This document shows, piece by piece, positions 15,470-23,694 of a stretch of DNA of 36,343 bases (position 1 is its first letter; each line of letters begins with the position of its first letter). A model generated the notes under the pieces. That model had not been told where the DNA came from. It did no database searches and saw only the letters and a list, made by a program, of their open reading frames with translations. The position numbers were made by a program, and so were the translations under genes. Origin of the DNA: FEN-1219 sp964457725 (lineage in GTDB: Bacteria > Pseudomonadota > Gammaproteobacteria > Steroidobacterales > Rariloculaceae); the NCBI GenBank assembly GCA_964457725.1, contig CAYWGQ010000018.1, forward strand, positions 1 through 36,343, read 5' to 3'.

Positions 15470-17458
15470 GTGATCTACAAGCTCGCCGCTCGTGCGGCGC
15501 CGGTGCTGCTGCTCGGCGCGCCGCATTTCGTTGCCGCTCAGCACGTCCTCGAGGAAATCGAGGTGCGAGGCGTGCCGATCGACCGCCGGGCCGCCGAGCT
15601 CGCGCAGGCGGTCACTGTGCTGCAAGGCGATACGCTCGACAGGCTGAGGGGCGCGAACCTCGGCGAGACGCTGGCAGGCGAGCTCGGCGTGAGCGCGTCG
15701 TCGTTCGGCGCCGGTGCGTCGCGCCCGATCATCCGCGGCCTCGCCGGTGCGCGCGTGCGGACGCTGGAGGACGGCATCGATTCGCTCGACGTCTCGACGC
15801 TCTCGACGGACCACGCCGTCGGCATCGATCCGCTGATCGCCGAGCAGATCGAGATCTTTCGCGGACCGACGACGCTGCTCTACGGCAGCGGCGCGGTCGG
15901 CGGCGTCGTCAACACGATCACTCGGCGGATACCGGAGGACGCGCCGGAAGGCGGGTTCGAGGGCGCCGCGGAGCTTCGCCTCGGCTCCGCCGCGGAGGAG
16001 CGCTCGCTCGCGCTTCGGCTCGACGGCGGCGGGACGCGCACGGCGTGGCATTTCGACGCGCTCGCGCGCGACGCCGGCGACTACGAAATACCGGGCGGCG
16101 TCGCCGGCGGCTCGCGCGGCGTGCTCGAGAACAGTGCCGTCGACACCGAGAGCGGCGCGTTCGGGGCGTCCTGGCTCGGCGACAATGCGTTCGTCGGCGC
16201 AGCCGTGAGCACGTTCGCGACCGATTACGGCGTCCCGGGCCACGCCCACGAGGAGGACGAGACGCCCGGCGAGCCGCACGAGGAGCGGCCCGTGCGGATC
16301 GATCTCGAGCAAACGCGTCTCGATCTGAAAGGCGGCTGGCTCGGCGCCGGCGGCTTCCTCGAGGCCGTCAGCTTCAGGGTCGGCGTGAGCGACTACGAGC
16401 ACGTCGAGCTCGAGGGCGGGGAGGCCGGCACGCGCTTCCTGAACGACGCCTACGAGGCGCGGGTCGAGCTCGTTCATTCGCCGCGCGGGCGTTGGCACGG
16501 GGCGTTCGGCTTGCAGCTCGGCGAGCGCGAGTTCGCTGCGATCGGCGAGGAGGCGTTCGTACCGCCGGTCGACAGCACGAGTTATGGAGCGTTCTTGCTC
16601 GAGCGGCTCGCGTTGCCGCGCTGGCACCTCGAGCTCGGCGGGCGCGTCGAGATGCAGCGCCACCGCCCGTCGGGCGGCGCGCCCGCGCACGACGGGCGAG
16701 CGTCGAGCGTGTCGTTCGCCGCGATCCGCGATCTCGGCGGCGGCTACGCGCTCGCGATCAATGCCGCGCACGCCGAGCGTCTGCCGGTCGCCGAGGAGCT
16801 TTACGCGTACGGCCCGCATCTCGCGAGCCGGACGTTCGAGGTCGGCGATCCTGCGCTCGACAGCGAGACGTCGCGTCACGTCGACGTCGGCATACGCAAG
16901 CGCGACGGCACGCTCCGCTGGGCCGTGACCGCGTTCGTCACGCGCTACCGCGATTTCATCTACTTGCAGGATTCGGGCGTCGTCGATCCGGAGGAAGAGC
17001 TGCCGCTCCTCCGCTACGCGCAGGGCGACGCGGAGCTCTTCGGCTACGAGCTCGAGCTCTTCACGCCGATCGCCGAAGCCGGCGGCGGCGAGCTCGACTT
17101 GCGGCTCTACGCCGACTACGTCGAAGGCGAGCTCGGGAGCGGCGGTTATCTGCCGCGGCTGCCGCCGCGGCGCTACGGCGCCCGGCTCGCGTTCCACGAC
17201 GACCGGCTCGACGCGGGTCTCGAAGCGACGCGTTACGACCGGCAGACGAAGACGGCGGCTTTCGAGACGACGACGCCGGGCTTCACCCTCGTGAGCGCGG
17301 ACTTGCGCTTGCGTTTGCGCTCGGCGTCGCGGCTCGAGATCTTCGTCCGCGGCACGAACCTGCTGGACGAGGAGGCGCGCCGGCACACCTCGCTCGTCAA
17401 GGACATAGCGCCGCTGCCCGGGCGGGACTTCTCCGTCGGTCTTCGCGGGCGCTTCTGA
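15470..17458 (+). CDS. znuD: ZnuD-like TonB-dependent zinc receptor
   Basis: A 662-residue outer-membrane receptor. The start is GTG 15470 with AAGGAAGGA about 5 nt upstream. It opens with a signal peptide (residues 1-23, ending VAA), then TonB-box-like EEIEVRG. The plug has GDTLDRLRGANLGETLAGELGVSASSFG, RPIIRGLAGARVRTLEDGI, DHAVGIDPL and RGPTTLLYGSGAVGGVVN. An extracellular loop at about 257-273 is rich in His and acids (YGVPGHAHEEDETPGEPHEE), followed by RIDLEQTRLDLKG, as in ZnuD/zinc receptors. The barrel ends in LRGRF. The His-rich loop supports divalent metal (Zn, possibly Cu or Ni) uptake; zinc is the best guess. Its stop is 12 nt from the stop of the convergent GGDEF gene. Confidence 0.85.
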   Translation: MIYKLAARAAPVLLLGAPHFVAAQHVLEEIEVRGVPIDRRAAELAQAVTVLQGDTLDRLRGANLGETLAGELGVSASSFGAGASRPIIRGLAGARVRTLEDGIDSLDVSTLSTDHAVGIDPLIAEQIEIFRGPTTLLYGSGAVGGVVNTITRRIPEDAPEGGFEGAAELRLGSAAEERSLALRLDGGGTRTAWHFDALARDAGDYEIPGGVAGGSRGVLENSAVDTESGAFGASWLGDNAFVGAAVSTFATDYGVPGHAHEEDETPGEPHEERPVRIDLEQTRLDLKGGWLGAGGFLEAVSFRVGVSDYEHVELEGGEAGTRFLNDAYEARVELVHSPRGRWHGAFGLQLGEREFAAIGEEAFVPPVDSTSYGAFLLERLALPRWHLELGGRVEMQRHRPSGGAPAHDGRASSVSFAAIRDLGGGYALAINAAHAERLPVAEELYAYGPHLASRTFEVGDPALDSETSRHVDVGIRKRDGTLRWAVTAFVTRYRDFIYLQDSGVVDPEEELPLLRYAQGDAELFGYELELFTPIAEAGGGELDLRLYADYVEGELGSGGYLPRLPPRRYGARLAFHDDRLDAGLEATRYDRQTKTAAFETTTPGFTLVSADLRLRLRSASRLEIFVRGTNLLDEEARRHTSLVKDIAPLPGRDFSVGLRGRF

Positions 17459-17470
17459 GGCGCCGGCGCT

Positions 17471-18757
17471 TCACGCGACGACGAGGTTTCGGCCGCTGTT
17501 CTTCGCCGCGTAGAGCTGCCGATCGGCGCGGCGCAGCAGCGCGTCGACCGAGCCGTTCGGACGGTGCTCGGCAATGCCGAAGCTGATCGTCACGCCGCCG
17601 GCGACGCCGAACCCGCGCCAGTCGCTCGCTTCGACCGCCCGGCGCAGGTCCTCGCAGAGCGTGCGCGCCTCGAGGAGCGTCGTGTGCGGGAAGCAGATCA
17701 AGAACTCCTCGCCGCCGTAGCGGGCGATCATGTCCGTGCGCCGGCAGCGCTCGCGGAGGATCGCCGCGACCCCGCGCAGCACCTGGTCGCCGGTCGCGTG
17801 GGAGTGGCGGTCGTTGATCTGCTTGAAGAAGTCGATGTCCGCGAGTGCGAGCGCGAAGTCGTGCTGGTACCGCTCCGCGCGCTCGAGCTGCTCGGCGAGG
17901 TACTGGTCGGCGTAGCGCCGATTGAAAAGGCCCGTCAGCTTGTCGTGCGTCGCGAGACGCTCTAGCTCGCGGGCCTGCTCTCGCAGCCGCCGGGTGCGCT
18001 CCTCGATCACGAGCTCGAGCTTGTGACGCAACGCGGCGAACTGCCGCAGCGCGAGCATCCCGAGCGACAGCACCGCGAGCAGCAGGACGAGCGCGCCGGT
18101 GCTCATCGAGTTCCAGACGAGCGCGACGAGCACGCCGGTCGCGCCGGCGCCGAGCTCGAGCGCATAGGAGAAGCCGTTGAAGAAGCCCTTCAGGCTGTGG
18201 CCGCCGAGGGCGAGAACCGCGAGCATGCCGGCGTCGTTCAAGAGCTGCATCGCGAGCACGAGCGCGACGACCGCGGCGGCGGAGCCGGCGTCGAGGTCGA
18301 CGAGCGGCAGCGGGCCGCCGATCCAGGCGTAGAGGTGCCCCGCGGCGAGGATGATCAGCGTCATCAGCCCGGCGTTGTTCACGGCGGCGTAGAGCGCGCT
18401 CGAGAGCGGCGATCCGCGCAGCACGCGGTGCCACGGATACAGGAACGACGCGAGCCCGTTCACCCACGCGGCGTCGACCGGCCCGAGCACGAGAATGCTC
18501 GCGACCTGACCGATGCGGTCGAACGAGTAGTAGCCCAGGTTCGGGTGCCGGTAACCGACGCTGATCGTGAAGAGCCCGTAGGCGAGGAAGAACGCGGCGA
18601 CGCTCGCGTCGTGCTCGACCAGCACGCCGCCCGCGCGCCCGATCGCGAACGCGAGCACCGCGGCGGCACCCGCGAACAGCACGAGCGCGTACGCGATCTC
18701 GGCGGGTGTCCAGCGATCGGAAGATGCCGGGCGATCGGCGGTCGGGGCCGCGTCCAT
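17471..18757 (-). CDS. Membrane diguanylate cyclase (GGDEF)
   Basis: A 428-residue inner-membrane enzyme making c-di-GMP from two GTP. About seven hydrophobic helices occupy residues 20-237, then a short coiled coil (RHKLELVIEERTRRLREQARELERLATHD) joins the catalytic domain. The GGDEF domain has HDKLTGLFNRR, DIDFFKQIND (Asp307), the active-site GGEEF (348-352) and an intact product-inhibition I-site RRTD (339-342), five residues before GGEEF. The AAKNSGRN end is typical. The N-terminal membrane module is not one I can name; its ligand is unknown. ATG 18757 lacks a clear Shine-Dalgarno. It lies 103 nt downstream of the sigma-factor gene. Confidence 0.92.
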   Translation of the reverse strand: MDAAPTADRPASSDRWTPAEIAYALVLFAGAAAVLAFAIGRAGGVLVEHDASVAAFFLAYGLFTISVGYRHPNLGYYSFDRIGQVASILVLGPVDAAWVNGLASFLYPWHRVLRGSPLSSALYAAVNNAGLMTLIILAAGHLYAWIGGPLPLVDLDAGSAAAVVALVLAMQLLNDAGMLAVLALGGHSLKGFFNGFSYALELGAGATGVLVALVWNSMSTGALVLLLAVLSLGMLALRQFAALRHKLELVIEERTRRLREQARELERLATHDKLTGLFNRRYADQYLAEQLERAERYQHDFALALADIDFFKQINDRHSHATGDQVLRGVAAILRERCRRTDMIARYGGEEFLICFPHTTLLEARTLCEDLRRAVEASDWRGFGVAGGVTISFGIAEHRPNGSVDALLRRADRQLYAAKNSGRNLVVA

Positions 18758-18860
18758 GCGCGGAAAGATAGCATGCGCAAGCGCCGGCCGAGCTCGCGCT
18801 TTACGAAACGTCTGCCGGCCGAACGGTTACCGCGCCGGCAGCTTTTCCCCGCGTTGCGCT

Positions 18861-20111
18861 TCAGTCGGCGAGCTCGCGCAGCCGCCGTTCGATGAAGCGG
18901 CGCTCCGGCTCGAGCTTCGCGAGCTCGAGCGCGCGGCGGTACGCCGCGCGCGCGCCGTCGCGGTCGCCGAGTCGCCGGCGCAGATCCGCTTGTGCCGCGT
19001 GCGCGAGATGGTAGTGCTCGAGCGAGCCGCTCCCGAGGAGCCGGTCGACGAGCTCGAGGCCGGTGCGGGGGCCGTCGCGCATGGCGACCGCGACCGCGCG
19101 GTTCAGCGCGACGATCGGCGACTGCTCGAGCGCGAGCAGCGCGTCGTAGAGCGCGACGATCTCGCCCCAGTCGGTGCTTTCCGGCGTCGGCGCCTCCGCG
19201 TGCACGGCGGCGATCGCGGCCTGCAACGTGTACGGGCCGAAGCGGCGCGTCAGCAGCGCGCGGCGCGCGAGCTCGACGCCCTCGGCAATCATGTCGCGGT
19301 CCCACAGCGCGCGGTCCTGCTGGTCGAGCAGCACGATCTCGCCGCTCGGCGACGTCCGCGCGGCACGCCGCGACTCGTGCAGCAGCATCAGCGCGAGGAG
19401 CCCGACCGCCTCGGGCTCGGGCAGCAGCGCGACGAGCAGCCGCCCGAGCCGAATCGCCTCGGCCGAAAGGTCGTGCCGGGTCAGCGATTCGCCGGACGAA
19501 GCCGAGTAGCCCTCGTTGAAGACGAGGTAGATCACGCGCAGCACGGCGTCGAGCCGCTCGGGCAGCTCTTCCCGCGACGGGATCTCGTACGGGATGCGCT
19601 CGGCCTTGATCTTGCTCTTCGCGCGGACGATTCGCTGCGCGAGCGTCGGCGCGGTCGTCAGGTACGCTCTCGCGATCTCCTCCGTCGTGAGCCCGCAGAC
19701 CTCGCGGAGCGTCAGCGCGATGCGCGCGTCGGGCGGCAGCGCGGGATGGCAGCACGTGAAGATCAGCCGCAGCTGATCGTCCTCGACGCTCTTGTCGAGC
19801 TCCGCGGCGAGGTCCTTGGCCGGCGCAGGCAGGCGCTCCGCGAGCGCGTCCTCGAGCGGATCGAAGCGCGCGTCGCGGCGGAGCCGGTCGATCGCCTTGA
19901 AGCGCCCGGCGGAGACCAGCCAGGCGCGCGGGTTGCCGGGCACGCCTTCGACCGGCCACTGCTCGAGCGCCGCGCGGAACGCGTCGTGCAGCGCCTCCTC
20001 GGCGCGATCGAAGTCGCCGAGCAGGCGGATCAGCGTCGCGAGGACGCGGCGCGACTCGGCGCGATAGACCGCTTCGATCGTGGCGGTGTCGGCCGGACTG
20101 GGAGCGCTCAT
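18861..20111 (-). CDS. RNA polymerase ECF sigma factor, ECF42 type
   Basis: A 416-residue sigma factor, about twice the length of a simple ECF sigma. Region 2 (about 15-80) has LIRLLGDFDRAEEALHDAFRAAL and PRAWLVSAGRFKAIDRLRRD. LIFTCCHPAL links to region 4 (about 128-170; LTLREVCGLTTEEIARAYLTT). The long C-terminal extension (YLVFNEGYSASSGE, then TPR-like repeats ending ARAAYRRALELAKLEPERRFIERRL) defines the ECF42 group. ECF42 genes usually neighbour a DGPF/YCII-domain gene, which is absent here. The gene sits 21 nt downstream of the secreted hydrolase gene on the same strand, so they may be co-transcribed. There is no anti-sigma gene; the extension is thought to regulate the factor itself. 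Confidence 0.92.
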   Translation of the reverse strand: MSAPSPADTATIEAVYRAESRRVLATLIRLLGDFDRAEEALHDAFRAALEQWPVEGVPGNPRAWLVSAGRFKAIDRLRRDARFDPLEDALAERLPAPAKDLAAELDKSVEDDQLRLIFTCCHPALPPDARIALTLREVCGLTTEEIARAYLTTAPTLAQRIVRAKSKIKAERIPYEIPSREELPERLDAVLRVIYLVFNEGYSASSGESLTRHDLSAEAIRLGRLLVALLPEPEAVGLLALMLLHESRRAARTSPSGEIVLLDQQDRALWDRDMIAEGVELARRALLTRRFGPYTLQAAIAAVHAEAPTPESTDWGEIVALYDALLALEQSPIVALNRAVAVAMRDGPRTGLELVDRLLGSGSLEHYHLAHAAQADLRRRLGDRDGARAAYRRALELAKLEPERRFIERRLRELAD

Positions 20112-20132
20112 CCTTGAACCACCGGTCGCCGC

Positions 20133-22133
20133 TCAGCGCACGAGAGCGTCCCAGTGCCGGGCCGCCGCCGCTTCGATCGCGGCCAAATCCTCCTCGAGCA
20201 GGTAGCCTTCGGCCGCGAGCGCGCTCGCGTGCGTGCGTACCCGCGCGAGGTAGGCGTCGCGATCGGCGTAACGTTCCTCGATCGCACGGCGAGGATCGCC
20301 CGCTGCCGCGCGCTCGGCGGCCGTCGCCGGGAACGGCACGTAGGAGCCGATCAGGCTCACGAGCTCGTCGGGCGGACCCACGGCCGGGTCGTACAGGCTG
20401 AAACCCGTATACGTCGCGAGCGGCGCCGCGAGCTCGGGGCTGCGGAGCCCGGCGAGCTCGTTGCCGTCCTCGTCGACTTGCGGGAGCAGCAACGGAAACG
20501 CCGGTCCGACAGCCGGCGGCTCGCGCTCGATCACGCGCTCGGCCGCGAAGCGCGACCCGAAGTCGATCCGCCGCGGCGCACGCAGCCGCTCCGGCACCGG
20601 CAGTGCCGCGAGCGTCGGGAAGTCGAGCGCATCGCGCCGGACGAGCGTGCCGTCGTCGAGGCGCGGATAGCGGCTCGGCGGCGGCGGCTCGCCGTCGGCG
20701 ATCCAACGGTCGAGACGCACGAGCAACGCCTTCAGGAACCAGCGGTAGTCGTTCGGGTTCGCCGCGGCGACGCCGTCGCCTTTCGGCGGGGGAAACGCCG
20801 CGGGCACGTGCTGCGTGCCCGCGAGCAGGTAGGTCCTGACGTGCGCCGGCAGCTCGAGATCGCGGCGGCCGTCCGGGCTCACGTGCGTCAGCGCCGCGGA
20901 GCCGCGCCAGTACTCGTTCGAGGAATTCGTGTAGAAGATCCTCGGCAGCGACTCCGCCGGCGCGCGCGCGAGCAGCCCGTCGGCGCGGCCGGTGACCGGA
21001 TCGCGCGTGCGGGCATCCGCGAACGGAAAGATCTCGTTCGGATAGAAGTGACTCCAGCCCGCCCGCGACGGCTGCGCGAACCGGTGATTGAAGCTGCCGC
21101 GCGCGCCGCCCGCGATGTGCACGAGCAGGCCGTCGAACACGGCCCGGCCGCGCTCGTCGGTGTTGAAGCCGTCGTACAGGAACTGGCGGAGCAGCCGGCC
21201 GCTCTGCGACAGGCCGAAGCCGATCGCGCGCTCGACGGATCCGCTCGGCAGATCGAGCGCGGCCGCGCCGTCGTGCTTCAGCGCGCCGACGGCGTCGCGG
21301 ATCGCCGCGAGACCGAGCCCGGCGACCGGCGGGTTCGCCGACTCGTAGATCACTTCGTAGATCCGAAACGGCTCGAATCCGCTCGCGAGGTACACGTGCG
21401 TCGGATCCGGCACGATCCGGCCGTTCTCTTCCCGGGCGAAGCGCCAGGCGCTGCGCGGCACGATCTCGCGCGGACCGAGCGGTGAGTCGCGGACCGTCAG
21501 CGTGTGCCGTTCGGCGTCCGGCTCGCGCGCGGGGTAGGCCACGTGTCCGCGGTCCGACAACCGTTGCGAGCGCGTCGGCGCCGTCGGCACGAAATCCGCC
21601 CGCACGAGACCCCGAAGCTCGCGGCCGCCGTCCGTCGCCTGCGGCACGTACGTCCGGACGAGCCCTTCCTCCTGCGGCACGTCGTGCTGCCAGCCGACCC
21701 AGAGCAGCGTGTAGCCGTGCCGCAGCAGGAAGCCGTCACCGAGGTCGGCCGGCGTCGGATCGGATGCGGACCCGCCGTGATTGAAGACGTTCAGCAGCCC
21801 CTTGCGGCCGCGATTCGCGACCTCGTAGAGCAGGGTGCCGTTCGCCGCGGCACGATCTGCGGGGCGGAGCAGCGCGAAGTCGGCGGCGAACTCGACCTTG
21901 CCCGCCGCGTTCCGCGGCGCGAGGCGCACGTCGGCGATCGCCGCGTTCTCCGGCGCAAGCGGGTCGATCGCGAAATGAAATCGGCCGGCGAGCTTCGCGT
22001 AGCGCGGCACGCCGATCGCCTCGTCTGCCGGCAGCTCGCCGCGGCTCTCGATCTCGATGCGGACGAGCTCGGCGGGCGCGGGCGCCGCGGCCGCGAGCGC
22101 CGCGAGCACTGCGCTGATTGACACGATCCTCAT
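20133..22133 (-). CDS. Secreted alpha/beta hydrolase domain protein (Abhydrolase_10)
   Basis: A 666-residue exported protein. ATG 22133 is chosen because GAGGAG lies about 8 nt upstream and a signal peptide follows (residues 1-22, ending APA). Family blocks seen are LLYEVANRGRKGLLNVFNHG, GDGFLLRHGYTLLWVGWQHD, YLASGFEPFRIYEVIYESANPPVAGLG, the nucleophile elbow GLSQSG and RQFLYDGFNTDERGR. The C-terminal half has YTNSSNEYWRGSAALTH, TQHVPAAFPPP and YTGFSLYDPAVGPPDELVSLIGSYVPF. The Ser in GLSQSG is the probable nucleophile; His of TQH may be the acid-base residue. Substrate unknown; ester or lactone hydrolysis is inferred. It lies upstream of the ECF42 sigma gene and divergent from glyA. Confidence 0.9.
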   Translation of the reverse strand: MRIVSISAVLAALAAAAPAPAELVRIEIESRGELPADEAIGVPRYAKLAGRFHFAIDPLAPENAAIADVRLAPRNAAGKVEFAADFALLRPADRAAANGTLLYEVANRGRKGLLNVFNHGGSASDPTPADLGDGFLLRHGYTLLWVGWQHDVPQEEGLVRTYVPQATDGGRELRGLVRADFVPTAPTRSQRLSDRGHVAYPAREPDAERHTLTVRDSPLGPREIVPRSAWRFAREENGRIVPDPTHVYLASGFEPFRIYEVIYESANPPVAGLGLAAIRDAVGALKHDGAAALDLPSGSVERAIGFGLSQSGRLLRQFLYDGFNTDERGRAVFDGLLVHIAGGARGSFNHRFAQPSRAGWSHFYPNEIFPFADARTRDPVTGRADGLLARAPAESLPRIFYTNSSNEYWRGSAALTHVSPDGRRDLELPAHVRTYLLAGTQHVPAAFPPPKGDGVAAANPNDYRWFLKALLVRLDRWIADGEPPPPSRYPRLDDGTLVRRDALDFPTLAALPVPERLRAPRRIDFGSRFAAERVIEREPPAVGPAFPLLLPQVDEDGNELAGLRSPELAAPLATYTGFSLYDPAVGPPDELVSLIGSYVPFPATAAERAAAGDPRRAIEERYADRDAYLARVRTHASALAAEGYLLEEDLAAIEAAAARHWDALVR

Positions 22134-22174
22134 GCGCTGCTCCTCGGGCCTCTTCCCACCGGGCGGCGACCGAA

Positions 22175-22203
22175 AACATACCATCCGGGCCTTCCTGTAC
22201 ACT
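22175..22203. promoter_or_regulatory. Possible divergent -10 elements between glyA and the hydrolase gene
   Basis: The 110-nt spacer has TACACT on the plus strand (22198-22203), about 40 nt before glyA, and TATGTT on the minus strand (22180-22175), about 41 nt before the hydrolase gene. Both match four of six positions of a -10 hexamer. No good -35 is visible for either, so this is a weak call. Confidence 0.25.
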
Positions 22204-22243
22204 ATCGGCCCGCCGCGAAACCCGCCCCCACGAGAAGCAAGCG

Positions 22244-23497
22244 ATGTCCGACATGCCCGCGCTTCGCGCGACCGATCCCGAGATCCACGACCTGATCCTC
22301 GCCGAGGAGCGCCGGCAGGACGAGTACATCCGGCTGATTCCGTCCGAGAACTACGCGTCGCGCGCGGTCATGGAGGCGACCGGATCGGTCCTGACGAACA
22401 AATATTCGGAAGGCTACCCGGGGAAGCGCTACTACGAGGGGCAGGACTACATCGACCGCATCGAGACGCTCGCGATCGAGCGCGCGAAGCGACTGTTCGG
22501 GGCGGCCCACGCGAACGTGCAACCGTACTCCGGTTCGCCTGCGAACCAGGCGGTCTATCTCGCGCTGCTGAAAACCGGCGACACGGTCATGGGGCTCGGC
22601 CTGCCGTTCGGCGGGCATCTGACGCACGGGTGGGGCGTGAACTTCTCCGGGATTCAGTATCACGCCGTGCAATACGAGGTCGACCGCGAGACGCACGTCG
22701 TCGACTTGAACCGCGTCGAGGAGCTCGCGCGCGCCGCCCGGCCGAAGATGATCATCTGCGGCGGCACGGCCTATCCGCGGATCTGGGATTTCGCGGGCTT
22801 CGCGGAGGTCGCGAAAGCGGTCGGCGCCGTGCTGGTCGCGGACATCGCGCACATCGCCGGCCTGATCGCCGGCGGCGCGCACCCGCATCCGTTTCCGCAT
22901 GCGCAGATCATCACGAGCACGACGCACAAGACGCTCCGCGGGCCGCGCGGCGGCATGCTGCTGTCCGACGGCACGTATGCGAAGGAGCTCGACCGGGCGG
23001 TCTTCCCGGGGCTCCAGGGCGGGCCGCACAACCATACGACGGCGGCGATCGCGGTCGCGCTGAAGGAGGCCGCCGCGCCGGAGTTCCGCGCGTACGCGGC
23101 GCAGGTCGTCGCGAACGCGAAGGCGCTCGCGGCCGCGCTGATCGAGCGCGGCTTCGACCTCGTCTCCGGCGGCACCGACAACCACTTGATCCTGATCGAC
23201 GTGACGTCGCGCGGGATCAACGGCAAGCCCGCGGCGCAGGCGCTGCACGCGGCCGGCATCGAGTGCAACTACAACACGGTGCCGTTCGATCCGCGCAAGC
23301 CGTTCGATCCGAGCGGGGTGCGGATCGGCACGCCGTCGGTGACGTCGCGCGGCATGAAGGAGCCGGAGATGGCGGCGATCGCCGCCTGGATCGATCGCGC
23401 GATCGCCGCGGCCGGCGATCCGGCCGCGCTCGCCCGGATCCGCGCCGAGGTCGCCGACTTCTGCCGCGCATTCCCGCCCCCCGGCATTCGCATCTGA
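22244..23497 (+). CDS. glyA: Serine hydroxymethyltransferase
   Basis: A 417-residue PLP enzyme that interconverts serine and glycine with tetrahydrofolate, supplying one-carbon units in the cytosol. The start ATG 22244 has GAGAAG upstream. Diagnostic features are LIPSENYAS (31-39), TNKYSEGYPGKRYYEGQDYID, QPYSGSPANQAVY, GGHLTHG, Asp200/His203 in DIAHIAGL, the Schiff-base Lys229 in STTHKTLRGPRGG, FPGLQGGPHNH, SGGTDNHL and GVRIGTPSVTSRGM. The length equals E. coli GlyA. Several blocks (IPSENY for IASENY; PYSGSPANQ) differ from the usual enterobacterial form, so it may be a second or transferred SHMT type. It is followed by a REP pair. Confidence 0.95.
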   Translation: MSDMPALRATDPEIHDLILAEERRQDEYIRLIPSENYASRAVMEATGSVLTNKYSEGYPGKRYYEGQDYIDRIETLAIERAKRLFGAAHANVQPYSGSPANQAVYLALLKTGDTVMGLGLPFGGHLTHGWGVNFSGIQYHAVQYEVDRETHVVDLNRVEELARAARPKMIICGGTAYPRIWDFAGFAEVAKAVGAVLVADIAHIAGLIAGGAHPHPFPHAQIITSTTHKTLRGPRGGMLLSDGTYAKELDRAVFPGLQGGPHNHTTAAIAVALKEAAAPEFRAYAAQVVANAKALAAALIERGFDLVSGGTDNHLILIDVTSRGINGKPAAQALHAAGIECNYNTVPFDPRKPFDPSGVRIGTPSVTSRGMKEPEMAAIAAWIDRAIAAAGDPAALARIRAEVADFCRAFPPPGIRI

Positions 23498-23506
23498 CGG
23501 GAGCGT

Positions 23507-23600
23507 CCGGCCCCGGTAGGAGCGGCGGTCCAGCCGCGACCGCCGCGACGCCGACCGAAGCCGCAATCGCGGCTGGACCGCCGCTCCTACCCGGGGCCGG
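23507..23600. repeat. Inverted pair of REP-like elements (BIME) after glyA
   Basis: Two copies of a 33/34-nt element in opposite orientation: CCGGCCCCGGTAGGAGCGGC... (23507-23539) and its reverse complement (23567-23600), separated by about 27 nt. The arms differ by one inserted G. The core, GTAGGAGCGG followed by a CCAGCCGCGA-type palindrome, is the REP sequence style of Pseudomonas and Xanthomonadaceae genomes. As RNA it would fold into a very long hairpin and could stop glyA transcription or protect its 3' end. It is the only copy in the window. Confidence 0.8.
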
Positions 23601-23654
23601 GAGTCGTTTGGAGGAAGGAAGGAGAGTCGCGGCCGAGAGCCGCGCGAGAGAAGA

Positions 23655-23684
23655 GGGCGGTCGCGGCGGGCGCCGCGACCGCCC
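23655..23684 (-). terminator. Hairpin downstream of the DUF1552 gene
   Basis: GGGCGGTCGCGGCG (23655-23668) and CGCCGCGACCGCCC (23671-23684) form a perfect 14-bp inverted repeat, starting 10 nt after the DUF1552 stop on the minus strand. A pyrimidine run (CTCTTCTCTC) follows on that strand. It is a likely terminator of the DUF1592-DUF1552 operon. Confidence 0.65.
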
Positions 23685-23694
23685 GGGACGCCTG

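Noticed and set aside
14996..17386. A long minus-strand open frame opposite the ZnuD-like gene
   Set aside because: It is a GC-rich mirror frame of a clearly recognised receptor gene, rich in Arg/Ala/Glu with no motif, signal or ribosome site.
23507..23600. Repeat pair considered as a CRISPR fragment
   Set aside because: Only two units, in inverted orientation, with a REP-type core and no spacers or cas genes.
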